Of a stretch of DNA of 64,000 nucleotides, positions 22,887 to 33,952 are shown in pieces. The DNA comes from Panicum virgatum. Lineage: Eukaryota; Streptophyta; Magnoliopsida; Poales; Poaceae. Under the pieces are notes generated by a model. That model was not told the DNA's origin, ran no database searches, and was given only the letters and a program-made list of their open reading frames with translations. The position numbers and the translations under genes were made by a program. The stretch's first letter is position 1. Each line of letters begins with the position of its first letter. Where the stretch lies: assembly GCF_016808335.1 (NCBI RefSeq), contig NC_053149.1, positions 34,190,087 through 34,254,086 of the forward strand, in the 5' to 3' direction.

Positions 22887-24520
22887 TGTTGACATTTCTT
22901 AGCGCAATCACTAGGAATGGTTAATCCTTAGCAACAGCGCTAGAAATCCCTGTTGGCAGTCCTTAGTGCAATCACTAGAAATGAGGACGCCGAACCCATC
23001 CTAGCAACTGCACCCAAGATGTGCCACTCTCGTGGTATAATCAATATGATTACAGATGGATCCACAAGCGCACGGATATACCGTTGTAGCATTTCACCCA
23101 GAGAGTAAGGGTATCGTCATTTATTTGTGTCCCAAAGGACGGCAGTGGCAAAGGTATTGTACTTAACAATAACCATGACATTGTGCCTCAAGCAATAGGC
23201 AATACTCTAATAGGGGTAACTACAGATAAAGAATAAGCAAGGGTAATGCGACACAGCATACATCCATACTCCAAGAGGAAGGAATAAAGGAGAGAAACTA
23301 TAAAACAAAGAACTACTCTATCCTACGTCAAGTCAGCAGGAGCTTAGGCTAGGTTAGGTGTCCTAGTGCTTCTATCCAAAGCTGGGGTTATGTTAGAACA
23401 TGGTTAGGACTACAGGTGCCCGGAAAATGGGATAGCAGGGAGAAGGTCCCACACCGGAGTACATCCAGTCCCGTTACCTCTTTACATGAACTCCTACGCC
23501 GAACCCAAACGTCGAGGAGTACACTAAATGCAACACCGCTGTTACGCCAGACGGACAGGGCTGTCACCACCTGCCGTCTACCATAGTCACACCATGGAGC
23601 ACGGTCATATCCGAAGGATCCCGCATACCCGAGCACCACGCTCGTGTATGAAGTCACTACTCTAGTGCCCCCAGGTCTCCCACCCTTCGGATGGACGAGT
23701 AGAACACTAGAGCAAGCCCGAAAGCACAACGAACCACTATCTGTACCCGGATCATTTGGCCTAACCAAGACCGTAGCATAACTTATGAACGAACTAAGCA
23801 TGGATTGATAAACTATCAAGATAGTAAAGCAACCATGGCAAAACTCTATATTATGAATAGAAGTCTGACAAGTCGGATACAAAGCCATACCAGGAGCCGA
23901 GGATTGCTCAACGACCCCGAGGACGACTTGCTCGCAAAAGAGATCTAGCCTAGCTCCACTACCTAGCTAAGAGAGCAAGTCAGAGGAGAGGCTTCTTGGA
24001 GAGAATGGAATGAAGTGTGTGTGTGTGTGAGAGGGGTGAGAGGGGGCCCTATTTATACTAGTGGAGGTCGGTTCCCGCCAAATGCACATATGGAAGGTAA
24101 TTAGGAGACTTGGGGCCGACTCCTCCTCGAAATGCACCTGGACGGGAGGCCGTCCAGGTTCGGCGGAGCCAGGGGGTCAGCCGGCCCCACCTGTCCACCT
24201 CTCATCCTTATCCTTCTCTAGCGGGCTGACATGTGTGCCCTGATATCTTTCCTTACATGCATTATGCATGGTGCGTCCGTTTGCTCTGCCAGATGGGCCC
24301 TCCTTGTAAGTGGGTGACGCCGGACGTGATATTCTGCGTAGTTGTATGGCGTCTGCTGGGTGTTTTCGTCTTATTCCGCTCCTACTCATCTGAAATGTAT
24401 AAAACTCGAAAACAACTGTGGAGCAAGGTTAGTGATACAAATATGCGAGTAAGGCATGCAGTTTTCCATTATTATTGAGTATAGTTGATGGGTGAAAATG
24501 GCACTTAGGCACCGTCAACA
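22887..24520 (-). mobile_element. 5' LTR of element B
   Basis: A 1634-bp LTR with TGTTGAC at 22887 and GTCAACA ending at 24520. A minus-strand TATA box lies at plus 24050-24057, with a GT microsatellite nearby (about 24016-24029). It is the uninterrupted partner of 11440-14466. In the first 200 bases the two copies differ at roughly 5-7% of positions by eye, so B is older than element C. The long minus frame at 23388-23888 has a counterpart at 11941-12441 and is an LTR sequence, not a gene. Confidence 0.88.
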
Positions 24521-24999
24521 GTGGAATGTGCTCGGACGGGGTTGAGTAGCATGGTTCTTATTCAGAACTCTAGTGCTGATCGGTTAGGATTGAATTCCGT
24601 AGGACTAACCAAGTGGGAAAAGCACTTTTTAAGAGGACAGTTAGGCCGTGACCTATTAAAGATTTCCTTTAGAAGGAAATGTTTGGGTTAGAGCGATGCT
24701 CTTATGAACTTGGTTGCCCAAGCAAACAGGGAGACTTGCATCGAATACTTGGAGAACCAAGTGCTTAGGTAGTATCCTGGTTACGTAGGTGAACAGGAGA
24801 CTCTCGACAACTACTCGGGGTACCAAGAGAAAATGGAACACTCTATGAACTTGGTGTCTCGAGCAAGAGGGTGAATCCCTTCAAATACTCGAGGCAACAA
24901 GTCCTTAGTGTAACACCCTTGGTGGTCCAAGCAAGCGGGAGACTCGTGTCAACTACGTGGAGTACCAAGAACTTATCTTCTGTATGCTCCTTGGTTTTG
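24521..24999. repeat. Degenerate repeats of about 90-120 bp in element A
   Basis: Three diverged units can be aligned around 24705-24770, 24845-24905 and 24910-24975. Each has a 'cttggt.....caagcaa.cgggagact' half followed by 'actcg/tggagtaccaag'. They lie between the A gag and the B insertion point and appear to precede the better conserved array that follows. No coding potential. Confidence 0.55.
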
Positions 25000-25009
25000 G
25001 AGTAATTTT

Positions 25010-25770
25010 CAAAGTTGACCGATTAGGATAGACCTCATTAGATCACCCAAGTGGGAAAAACTTTTTTGAAAATATCCAGGACCTACTCGAGCCAGCGAGT
25101 AGGGTGTCCTTACCCAAGGACGGGGGTAACTTCTAAAATAGACCTGTTAGGATGAACCCCGTCGAGTTACCCAAGATGGAACCATGTTAGAAATATCCAA
25201 AGTTTACTCGAGCAGGCAAGTAAGGTCTCGAGTAAGGTGTCCCACATAAGGACTGGAGTGGTTTCTATGATAGACCTATCAGGATGAACCCGTCGAGTTA
25301 CCCAAGATGGAACCAACTTAGAAATATCCACAACCTACTCGAGCCAGCAAGTAGGGTGTCCCATTACAAGGACTGGAGTGATTTCTAAAATAGATCTATA
25401 AGGATGAACCCCGTCGGGTTAACCAAGACTAAAATATTTTAAAAATATCCAAAACTTACTCGAGCGGGCAAGTAAGGTGTCCTACCCAAGGACTGGAGTA
25501 ATTTCTAAGATAGGCCTGTTAGGATGAACCCCGTCGGGTTAACCAAGACAGGAATATCTTAAGAATATCCTAACCCTACTCGAGCCGGCGAGTAAGGTGT
25601 CCTACACAAGGACTGGAGTGATTTCTATGACAGACCTGTTAGGATGAACCCAGTCGAGTTACCCAAGATGGAACCATCTTAAAAATATCCACAACCTACT
25701 CGAACCAGCGAGTAGGGTGTCCCATTACAAGTACTGGAGTAACTGTTAAAATAGGATGGTTAGGGTGAAC
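25010..25770. repeat. Tandem array, about 120-bp unit, six or more copies, in element A
   Basis: Units share 'tactcgagccagcgagtagg', 'aaggactggagtgatttct' and 'ggatgaaccccgtcgag'. The tactcgag landmark (its last copy altered to tactcgaa) falls at 25084, 25205, 25336, 25457, 25577 and 25697. Spacings are 121, 131, 121, 120 and 120; the 131-base unit contains a short internal duplication (gtctcgagtaag). Copies differ by several percent. The array lies downstream of A's gag on the minus strand and replaces any pol region. Confidence 0.85.
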
Positions 25771-26023
25771 CCCGTCGGGTTACCCAAGTGGAACATATTT
25801 TAGGAGCACTCTTGATAATAAACCATAGCTCTAAAGGACTACTCGATTGTTTCTCTATGTTGAGGAAAGCATGTGGAGTATGGATCGGATGAGTGAGAGC
25901 AAAGTAGTCGATTTGTAAGGAAATCAACTTTTATTGAGAACTTGTCATAATTACAACAATTTGTAAAATGACAGACTCTGACTCTTAAGACCTACCCCTT
26001 GTTCGTAGCGCATGAGCAATGGT

Positions 26024-28086
26024 TTAAATAGCTGATTTATGAAACAAAATATTTGGAGGTAATTTAATCGATCTAATAGTCAACTTGATTTTGGGTAAAG
26101 TTTCCTTTACCAAGGGTGCCCCGAGGGCTTTGCGGAGTGAGTTGCACTCGAAGATCGTGTGGGAGCTCTTTGGGTGCATAAAACACTTGCGTAAGAGCAT
26201 TTTGTTGATCTTGTCACTTCCAAGAGATGTTTCTCCATGGTGTTGGGTGCGAGGCTTACCCTGAGGGAGGGTACTTGCCGGCTTGCGTTTCTTGAAGGAT
26301 GTGGAGGCGTGTGCTGGGATGTGATAGTTGGAAGAGGGGCTGTAAGCCTTACTTTCCTCGCGCTCCTTTCTCCTTGAGATGATGATGTTGCGTGCGTCAC
26401 GACCAATGTTGATGACATTGCGAAGATCACTATTGGAGGAGTCATAGTTGTCGCCATACTGTTCTTGTTGGCGGTTGGCCACGTGCTGGCGCCTGAATCC
26501 TCTTTTCTAATTAAGTAGGCGACGATGCTCGTAGAGGTCTTCTGCTGCTGGCTGCTCCTCAAGTTTTACAGTTACTATGACGGCTGGAGGAGGTGCAGGC
26601 GGGTCTTGTTTGATAGTAGCTTCGACTTCTGTGACTGCAGGAGGAGTAGTTTCCATGTTGTTAGAGAGGTACTCGTCATAGTCATCAGAATTGTAGTCGT
26701 CAAGATTAAGACGCTCCATCGAATCATCCTTTGATTCGTGGAGCTCTTGGCCTTGTTTTCTAGCTGACAGATTTATTGGGGCGCCTTACAAGAAAGGGTG
26801 ATATGATGGCTGAGAGCTACAAGCTTTGAGGAGTTGAGGGCCTGTCTCCTCGAGGCGCACAGTCCGTCCTTGTGGAGTGGCATATATGACCAATTTAGGG
26901 AGGGAGTCCTGATCGGACTTGGAGTTCTCAGTCGAGTTGGATTTGACTTCCTTGCTATACTGGATTAGGTCATCTAGTTCATCCTCCAGGTCATCAGAGT
27001 ACTCGGAGTCGGAGTCGGTTAGGCCACCGATTTTGGAATATGTGTGCTTTGGGTGAGCAAGAAGCGGGATGCCCATCTCTACACGGAGGGCATTCTCATT
27101 CATCCAATGTAGCCACGATTGAGTAGGAGTCAATCCTTTTGGCTCTTTAATCCAGGGTTTGTCAAAATTCGAGTTGCTAGATTGTTCAGGAGCTTTAGAT
27201 TTCCCCTCTTTAAGCTTGACTAATTCCAGAGGGCATTTGCCATCTGGGGTGGTTGGGCCATGGCATCCATAAACAAGTCGACGTTGTCTGACTAATCCTT
27301 GAGATCGTTGAATGGTTAGAGGTTGTCAAGACTTTCCATGAACTGGTCGAAATCCTGATCGAATAGGGGATCAGAAATATCAGTTGGTTCAGGAGTCCAC
27401 TTGTGATCAGGTTTCGGTAAAGGAATCTGGGGTTTCCCAGAGGGAGACGGTCCCATCCATACAAGCCTGCGGTTTGCCTCTTCGAGTTTCCCACAGGTTT
27501 CTCCTCCCAAGTTCCGCTTTTTGTTTTGCAGAGTGCTTTCGGCCATCTTGATGCAGTCGATGAGCTTAGAATCTACTCGATCGATCCCTGAAAACATATT
27601 GCCCAACCGTTTTGGCGGCGGGTTCAATGTTTCTGGGTTCTGTTGTATGCCGGATGAGCCAAGGGCGGATTCTGCAAGCTTGATGCACCCCTCTATCGAT
27701 CAAGAGACTCGATCTACTCCATCAAGTAGATCTGAGTTAACGATCTTGGGGCGTTTTACTGACTTGAGGTAAGCCAAGTATTTTCCGAGGGTTTCGGAAA
27801 AGTGCAGGTTTTCAGAGTCAGAGTTTGTATCGAACTCGCCTAACTCGTGGATTGGAGTCGACATGTTTTCTGTGCTATCCGATTTGAGCTCGAACGGAGC
27901 TTGTTTTCCGTCGAGTTCTGCAGTCTTGCAGATTTCGGCGGGTTGGTTGATGGTTTTCAGCTAAGGCAAATTGGGCGTGACGAGATGGCTGGAGAAGCCG
28001 CCCGATCCATTAGCCGTGCAAGCCCAGGAGCCGAAAATGAGACTTGTGCCATCAGGCACATTGTTGGCGTTGCTTGATTCAGCCAT
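26024..28086 (-). pseudogene. Gag of element A, degenerate
   Basis: Minus-strand gag beginning at ATG 28086 (MAESSNANN..., then FGSWACTANGSGGF), related to the L gag start at 28714. It is broken into several frames: 28086 to about 27725, 27627-27316, 27133-26786, 26719-26507 and 26482-26024. The last includes a Cys/His segment (CFMHPKSSHTIFEC) like that of L (CLIHPKSNHSMFEC). The gag core helical region seen in L at 4509-5066 is absent, so A's gag is internally deleted. Product function is doubtful. Confidence 0.7.
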
Positions 28087-28113
28087 AGAATTTGCCAATG
28101 AACTCGCGCGACT

Positions 28114-28129
28114 CCCCTACCTGGCGCCA
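28114..28129 (-). promoter_or_regulatory. Primer-binding site of element A
   Basis: On the minus strand this reads TGGCGCCAGGTAGGGG, two bases inside the 5' LTR. The same sequence with a one-base insertion flanks the L LTR at 28765-28781. I do not know which tRNA it pairs with. Confidence 0.65.
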
Positions 28130-28131
28130 GC

Positions 28132-28548
28132 TGTCGGTGTTTACCGCCAAGCCTGCTCAGGGATACCCTTAGCAGTAGGATTGTAGGTACGGATCGACTG
28201 CTCTGGAACTCGATGGTGCAAAGAACACAAGGATTTATACAGGTTCGGGCTGCGAAGTGCGTGATACACTACGTCCTGTGTGGTTGCTTGTATTGCCTTA
28301 GGTGTTGATGTGTTTCGAGGGGGGGTCCCTGCCCGCCCTTATATGTTCGGGGGGATAGGGTTACATGGAAAGTCCTAGCGGAGTACAGTTGGAAACCTAC
28401 TACAACACAATCGGGTAGTTTTCTTTGTACTGCAGCTAATTCTACGCCTATTCGGGTAGTTACAAGAGAGGTAAAGTACATCCATGAGCTATCCCTTACT
28501 CTAGAACATTCTATGTCTATAAGCAGTCCCGTTGCCACGGGCCTGACA
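28132..28548 (-). mobile_element. 5' LTR of element A
   Basis: A 417-bp LTR from tgtcggtgtttaccgcc to gcctgaca. It has a PBS on its left and element L gag on its right. It is the partner of 6198-6620. Confidence 0.85.
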
Positions 28549-28714
28549 GCATCATGTCGCCATGATCATCTGATCAGGCTATAGGGTCGCAACTTTCCGA
28601 CGAGATCGCCTTTGGCTTGATGGAGTTGGTTAAGTGGCTATCAAAGCCGCCTGAACCATTGGCGACGCAGACCCATGAGCCGAATACGAAGGTGGCGCCT
28701 TGAGGAAACGCCAT
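28549..28714 (-). pseudogene. First codons of element L gag, separated from the rest by element A
   Basis: Minus-strand ATG at 28714 (MAFPQGATFVFGSWVC..., FDSHLTNSIKPKA). It resembles the A gag start at 28086 and lies about 50 bases after the L PBS. It has one in-frame TGA (about 28579). The frame continues to 28549 and then, across A, into the frame at 6192 and below. The continuation holds when one 5-base duplication copy is dropped. Confidence 0.75.
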
Positions 28715-28784
28715 AGTGCTGAAAGCGAAGGTGGCTATCGAATTCGCCGATGAACTCGCTGAATCCCCTACCTGGCGCACCAGC

Positions 28785-29199
28785 TGTCGGTGTTTATCGC
28801 CAAGCCTGCTCAGGGATACCCTTAGCAGTAGGATTGTAGGTAGGGATCGACTAGCTCTGGAACTCGATGGTGCAAGGAACACAAGGATTTAGACAGGTTC
28901 GGGCCGCGAGATGCGTAATACCCTACGTCCTGTGTGGTTGCTTGTATTGACTTAGGTGTTGATGTCTTTTGAGGGGGCCCTGCCCGCCCTTATATATTCC
29001 GGGGGAACAGGGTTACATGAAAAGTCCTAACTGAGTACTGTTGGAGTCCTACTACAACTCGGTCGGGTAGTTTTCTTGTACTGCAGTTAATTCTATGCCT
29101 ATTCGGGTAGTTACAAGAGCGATAAGGTATATCCATGTGTTATCCCTTATTTTAGAACATTCTATGCCTATAAACAGTCCCGCTGCCCCAGGTCTGACA
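28785..29199 (-). mobile_element. 5' LTR of element L
   Basis: A 415-bp LTR of the same family as the two A LTRs (tgtcggtgtttatcgcc to ggtctgaca). To its left is a PBS-like sequence (28765-28781) and the L gag start. L's own 3' LTR is absent, since L is truncated at 3402. The right flank (CAATC onward) is non-LTR sequence. Confidence 0.85.
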
Positions 29200-30130
29200 C
29201 AATCGGTTACGAATGAATTCATCTGGTCTCATAGTTTCTTGGCACGATTTCTTGTTAGTGGCCCTTGATTTGTATATTTGATGTTGGATGGTGAATATTT
29301 GACATTTGAAGTAGCATGCACGGATGGGATGTCCTCATCAATCAGTGACCGCAAAACTCTATGACTGTAGGGCTTTAGTTAAACTTTTGTAATCGGTACT
29401 TCACAAACTTCGTTTCTAAAGTTGTAATATATCCGCACCTCTATATCATTGTTGTATAATAGATGTGAAGCTTTGAGAAAGTGCTCCTATATGCGTGTTT
29501 GTGAGATGGTTGGAAATGTGGACAGTTCGAGATAAGCCTGATGGACTACCGGGTTGATACCATTTCAGGAGTGTGATGGAATTATTCTAGGTAAGGATGA
29601 TCGGTCACTCTCGAGCCGGTTTAAATTGAATGGTTGTGGCATACTTAGGCAGGTTAAATATAACTGAATGTTGACGGTCGTTAAGTATAAAATATAATCG
29701 TTAATCTTTTTCAACTGCTATCTTCCCCACGGAAAACAAATAATGATACCATAAATGCTCAGGGTGAAATGCTTTCAACGGTATCTGCATGCTTGAAGTA
29801 TTAGTGACCATAAGAAATACCTAAATGCCATTCTAGTTAGTTATAAGTTTGATGAATAAGCTAAAAGGAAGTATTGATATTTATGATACTGAATAAGTAT
29901 TATTGGATCCAATATGAAATATATGTTTGTAGTAATCTATTTATCTATTATAAATGCTGATATTTTTATTCATAAGTTTTATTAAATAAAAAGAAAGGCT
30001 GATTTAGATCTGAAACTACGCTGATTTGTTTCTTAGGTGGAAGGGGGAAAGATACAGCACCTCAACAAGTAGCCTGATCGGTGCAATAATACCCCCTTGT
30101 AAAAGAAAAAAATCGGTCGTATCTATATAT
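29200..30130. other. Intergenic sequence, no gene seen
   Basis: AT-rich, unique-looking sequence with no long frame and no terminal-repeat element that I can define. Confidence 0.5.
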
Positions 30131-31269
30131 CCCTTTGAACGTCAACCTCCACGTCTCCACCTCGCCCCCTCAGCTAGACACGTCTAATATTGACGCGCGC
30201 TGTTGCATAAAGAATCGCCCACTGCCTCGGCGTCCGGCGGTGCGTTCGACCCTCTTGCCCTTTCTGTGTTCGCATCATCTATCTGATATCCTGGCCTGCA
30301 AGGAATAGTTGGATCAATTACAGCCCCTGCTCTGTTCGTCCTCTGCTGCGTCCCTTCGGCTGCTGGTGCTACCAATCCAAGGAAAAACAAAGGAAGTGAG
30401 TACTCGACTGCCGCTTTTACAATTCTATTGTTGTTCCACATATATCTTACAAAATCATCTACACTCTGCAACCAGAACGATGAGACTTCCAAGAGAAAAA
30501 TAGCAGACAGTCACCGTCAGGCTGTTGAAGTATCCAGATCCAGTCAACATTTTGCTTCAAAAGAAAGCTTCTGCATTACTGGGATTTTGGCTATTCAACT
30601 TTGTGGTGCTCATCATTTTGCTTCAAAAGAAAGCTTCTGCATTACTGGGATTTTGACTATTCAACTTTGTGGTGCTCATGAGTCTTCACTTAATGATCAT
30701 TGATGCTTGAAAGGTACTATTCTAGAAATAACTTGTCCTGTGGTCTTACATACTTGCACAAATTTCTGTAGAATAAGCCGACAGATTGGACTGGTACCCA
30801 AAGGGCTTATTCTGTTTCTTTTCCCTTCTTTCTCGTCGTGCATATAGACTCACGTGCCTGGAAGAAATTTATATCGTGGACTTTCAGGTTTGTTATAAGG
30901 ATATTGCTCTTTGCATGACGGACAAATTGACTGTTTAGTTAGACAATTCTATTTGATTTTCTTATAAATCCTTCTTTGAGGACCCCTAGTGAGGGAGAAA
31001 GAAGTACCGATATTTCCCATGCACGGTGCATCCTTGCTCCTTCTATTTATGCTGTTTAACGGCTTGTTTCAAATTTTTTTCGCTGCATCCTCATTGTTTT
31101 TGCTCCTAATTGTGGTGTCGCTTCTGCAGTGCTGCCTTCCTGTTTTTGTATACACGGTGGAGATTCTGTGGCCTGTGATTCTCTGCGGGAAAATCAGATA
31201 TGCTATATAGGATCTCCTCAGAGGACTTCGAAGCTTATTGATGATTATCTCAAGTACAAAACGGTGACC
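30131..31269 (+). promoter_or_regulatory. Upstream region of the receptor kinase: possible promoter and spliced leader
   Basis: There is a TATA-like tatatatcc near 30132 and a pyrimidine-rich, coding-like stretch to about 30395. A possible splice donor (gaagtgagtac) lies near 30390, and a good acceptor (tcgcttctgcag) ends at about 31130, 140 bases before the likely start codon. A 5' leader with introns is an inference. A 66-bp tandem duplication lies inside (30548-30679). Small frames here are not supported as genes. Confidence 0.35.
30548..30679. repeat. 66-bp tandem duplication
   Basis: Copies 30548-30613 and 30614-30679 are identical except for one base (ttttggct against ttttgact). The length is a multiple of three. 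Confidence 0.97.
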
Positions 31270-33655
31270 ATGCAATACTTTAACAAGTTGATGGCCCTTG
31301 TTTTCTTGCTTGGCTTCTATTCTTCCCGCTCCGCCGCTGCTCGGCCATCCACTTTAGGTCTCCAGAACAATTGGATCATTTCTGAAATGATGATGCAGAG
31401 TAAAATATACATGGGCATAATCAACACTTATATTCTTCCTGTTCTCTACAACAGTGGAATGTCGTATGGAACTTTTTTTGGCTTCTATACCATGGATGGT
31501 GATTCATTTATTCTGGTTGTAGCGTTTTCGGTTTCGGGGACCCAAGATCCTGTGGTCTGGTCTGCCAACCCTGACAATCCTGTAAGCCAGTTAGCCGTCT
31601 TGAGCTTCACCAGTGAAGGGGATTTGCTCCTCCAAGATGGTGGCAGGTTCATCTGGTCCACAGCCACGAAGAACATGTCAGTCGCAGGCATGAGTCTTGA
31701 TCTTTCAGGAAATCTTGTGCTTTTTGATCGGAGTAATTCCTCAGTCTGGCAGTCTTTTGACCACCCAACAAATACTTTGGTCATGGGGCAGTCACTTTGT
31801 AGGGGAATGAATCTTACTGCCAAGCCATCGAAAACAAAATGGTCATCTTCCAGGTTTTATCTTTCTGCAGAGTGGAATGGGCTGCTCCACTCTTTCAGTC
31901 CAGCAGCTTACACACAGCTATTCCAAACCACAGCTACAACTACTTCTAGCCAAACAACATGCTACACGTTTGTCAATGGAAGCCTTGGGTTCCCAGATAA
32001 GATCTTCTCATTACCGTCAGCAAGTTCATTGCAGTTCATGAGGTTAGAATCTGACGGGCATTTGAGACTTTATGAGATGCTGGGGCCTAACTCACCCCGG
32101 ATGTTGTTGGATGTATTAAGCACAGTCCTTGCCTTCTGCGATTACCCATTTTCCTGTGGTGATTATGGCGTTTGCAATAGTGGGCAATGTTCTTGTCCTA
32201 GTTTAAGCTCTTTTATGTTCCAAAATGAAAGGCTTCCAGGTGCTGGATGCGCACCCTTGTCAAGCATCTCCTGCAAACATGCTCACCATCACAAGTTGAT
32301 ACCACTCAACAACATTTCTTACTTTAGTTACAGTTCGTTTTTAAAGCTAGCTGCTCCAGTTTATTCAGAAAATGACTGCAAGCAATCTTGTTTAACGAAT
32401 CGCTCTTGCAAAGTAGTGATTTTTAATTCTGATATTGGTGCTGGATCCTGCTTATTGTTATCAGAGCAGATGCTAATTTTATTTGCCGATAATTCATCAA
32501 ATCACTTCTCGGCATTTGTTAAGATACAGGATAACCTCCCGGAAAAAAGGAGGGCGATTATTATTGTCTGCTCCACAGTTGCTGGTTTTTCTCTAATATC
32601 AGTATTAGTTTGTGCTGTCATATGGAATAAGTGCAAGAAAGACAAGGAACCTTTCTTTGATGGCATACCTGGAATACCAAAGTGTTTCTCCTTTGATGAG
32701 TTGAAGGTTGCTACCCGGAACTTCAGTATAAAGCTGGGACATGGTGGTTTCGGATCAGTCTTCAAAGGCATGATAGGGAACGAAACCATTGCTGTCAAAC
32801 GCTTGGAGGGTGTCGAACAAGGAACAGAAGAGTTCTTGGCAGAGGTCAAGACGATTGGTAGAATGCATCACCATAACCTTGTTAGGTTAGTAGGATTTTG
32901 TGCTGAGAAATCACATAAGCTCCTTGTCTACGAGTACTTGTCAAATGGCTCACTGGATAAATGGATTTTCCACATAAATCCAGTTTCACTCTTTCTTGGA
33001 AAACTAGACGTAGCATCATCATTGCAATTGCTAGGGGTTTGTCTTACCTCCATGAAGAATGCAAGGAAAAGATTGCACATTTAGACATCAAGCCACAACA
33101 TATTCTCCTGGATGACAAATTCAACGCAAAACTCTCAGATTTTGGTCTTTCAAAGATGATAAACAGGGACCAGAGCAAAGTAATGACCAGAATGCGAGGC
33201 ACGCATGGTTATCTAGCACCTGAATGGCTGGGCTCAAAAATCACTGAGAAGGCTGACATCTACAGCTTTGGAATTGTGATGATCGAAATCATTTGTGGTC
33301 GGGAAAATTTGGATGAATCGGAGCCCGAGGATAGCATACACTTGATAAGCCTGCGTCAAGAGAAGGCAAGGTCCGGTGAGCTGTCCGATTTGGTGACAGT
33401 AGCAGCAATGACATGAAATCCCATATGGAGGAGGTCATGCAAACAATGAAGCTTGCAATGTGGTGCTTGCAGGTTGATAGTAGCAGAAGGCCTTTAATGT
33501 CCACTGTCGCCAAGGTGTTGGAAGGTGTGAGGAGCTTAGATGGCACACCTGACTGTACTTTTCTCCCAAGTTTTGCGTCAAGCAACATCGGTATAATGGG
33601 GTCATGTTCTTCCTATGTGCCTAGTGAGTCACATTTATCAGGACCTAGGTGGTAA
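31270..33655 (+). pseudogene. G-type lectin S-receptor-like Ser/Thr kinase (SD2-5-like), two frameshifts
   Basis: Host-type plasma-membrane receptor kinase in one exon. I chose ATG 31270 because it opens a signal peptide (MQYFNKLMALVFLLGFYSS); the frame is open further upstream. Order: B-lectin domain (VVWSANPDNPV, LDLSGNLVLFD, VWQSFDHPTNTL), EGF-like cysteines (CDYPFSCGDYGVCNSGQCSC), PAN-like cysteines (NDCKQSCLTNRSCK), one membrane helix (IIIVCSTVAGFSLISVLVCAVIW, about 32550-32620), then kinase. Kinase motifs are LGHGGFGSVFKG, AVKRLEG, HLDIKPQHILLD, DFGLSKM and GTHGYLAPEW. The frame shifts near 32970-32990 and again near 33392, each consistent with a one-base deletion. The catalytic-loop Asn is His (PQH for PQN/PEN). 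These point to a pseudogene, or the shifts could be sequence errors. Confidence 0.9.
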
Positions 33656-33826
33656 CTGTAAAGTGTCTATTCACCTTTGGTTTGGTTACTATTTTTCATT
33701 TTAATATATGTCTTATTGTAGCATATAAATAAATTATGGTCAGATCATATTGATGTGGCATACTCCTCTCTAGCATGCCCATAATACTGTCAAATGCCAT
33801 AAAAACCGGTGAGATTGATGGGTTAC
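33656..33826. other. 3' flank of the kinase gene
   Basis: AT-rich sequence with possible poly(A) signals, up to the LINE poly-T tract. No gene. Confidence 0.4.
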
Positions 33827-33952
33827 TTTTATTTTTTTTTCATGAAACAGGAGGGGTAGTCCCCTACTGGTTATATATTAAAAGAGGCAAAAAAAAGTGC
33901 AAGTACAAAGTTCATAAAGAAACAAAAAAAGAGACAAAGAAAATGAAAAAAA

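Larger units (their letters stand above)
11440..24520 (-). mobile_element. Element B: Athila-like LTR element without pol, carrying two solo LTRs
   Basis: 5' LTR 22887-24520, PBS 22861-22878 (tRNA-Asp type), gag-protease 20845-22587, ORF1 20000 to 14787 (split by S2), PPT 14467-14476, 3' LTR 11440-14466 (split by S1). The outer flanks GCAGA (11435-11439) and GTGGA (24521-24525) match at three of five bases, with both mismatches transitions; this looks like a decayed target duplication. No RT, RNase H or integrase motif is visible between gag-protease and ORF1 or elsewhere inside. Without S1, S2 and their duplications it would be about 7.9 kb. Confidence 0.85.
6198..28548 (-). mobile_element. 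Element A: non-autonomous Tat-like LTR element, interrupted by element B
   Basis: 3' LTR 6198-6620, PPT 6621-6630, antisense gene 8315-11196, gag 26024-28086, PBS 28114-28129, 5' LTR 28132-28548. Removing nested element B (11440-24520) leaves about 9.3 kb. No protease, RT or integrase coding is visible in the A portions, so it should need a helper. It sits in the gag of element L: outside A, L's frame resumes in register after dropping one 5-base copy of the duplication. The flanks are GATGC and GCTAC on the minus strand, three of five matching. The LTRs belong to the same family as the L LTR at 28785-29199. Confidence 0.8.

Noticed and set aside
25010..25770. Tandem array as a CRISPR-like array
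   Set aside because: Units are about 120 bp with diverged sequence throughout, no constant short repeat with unique spacers, and the context is a plant retrotransposon.
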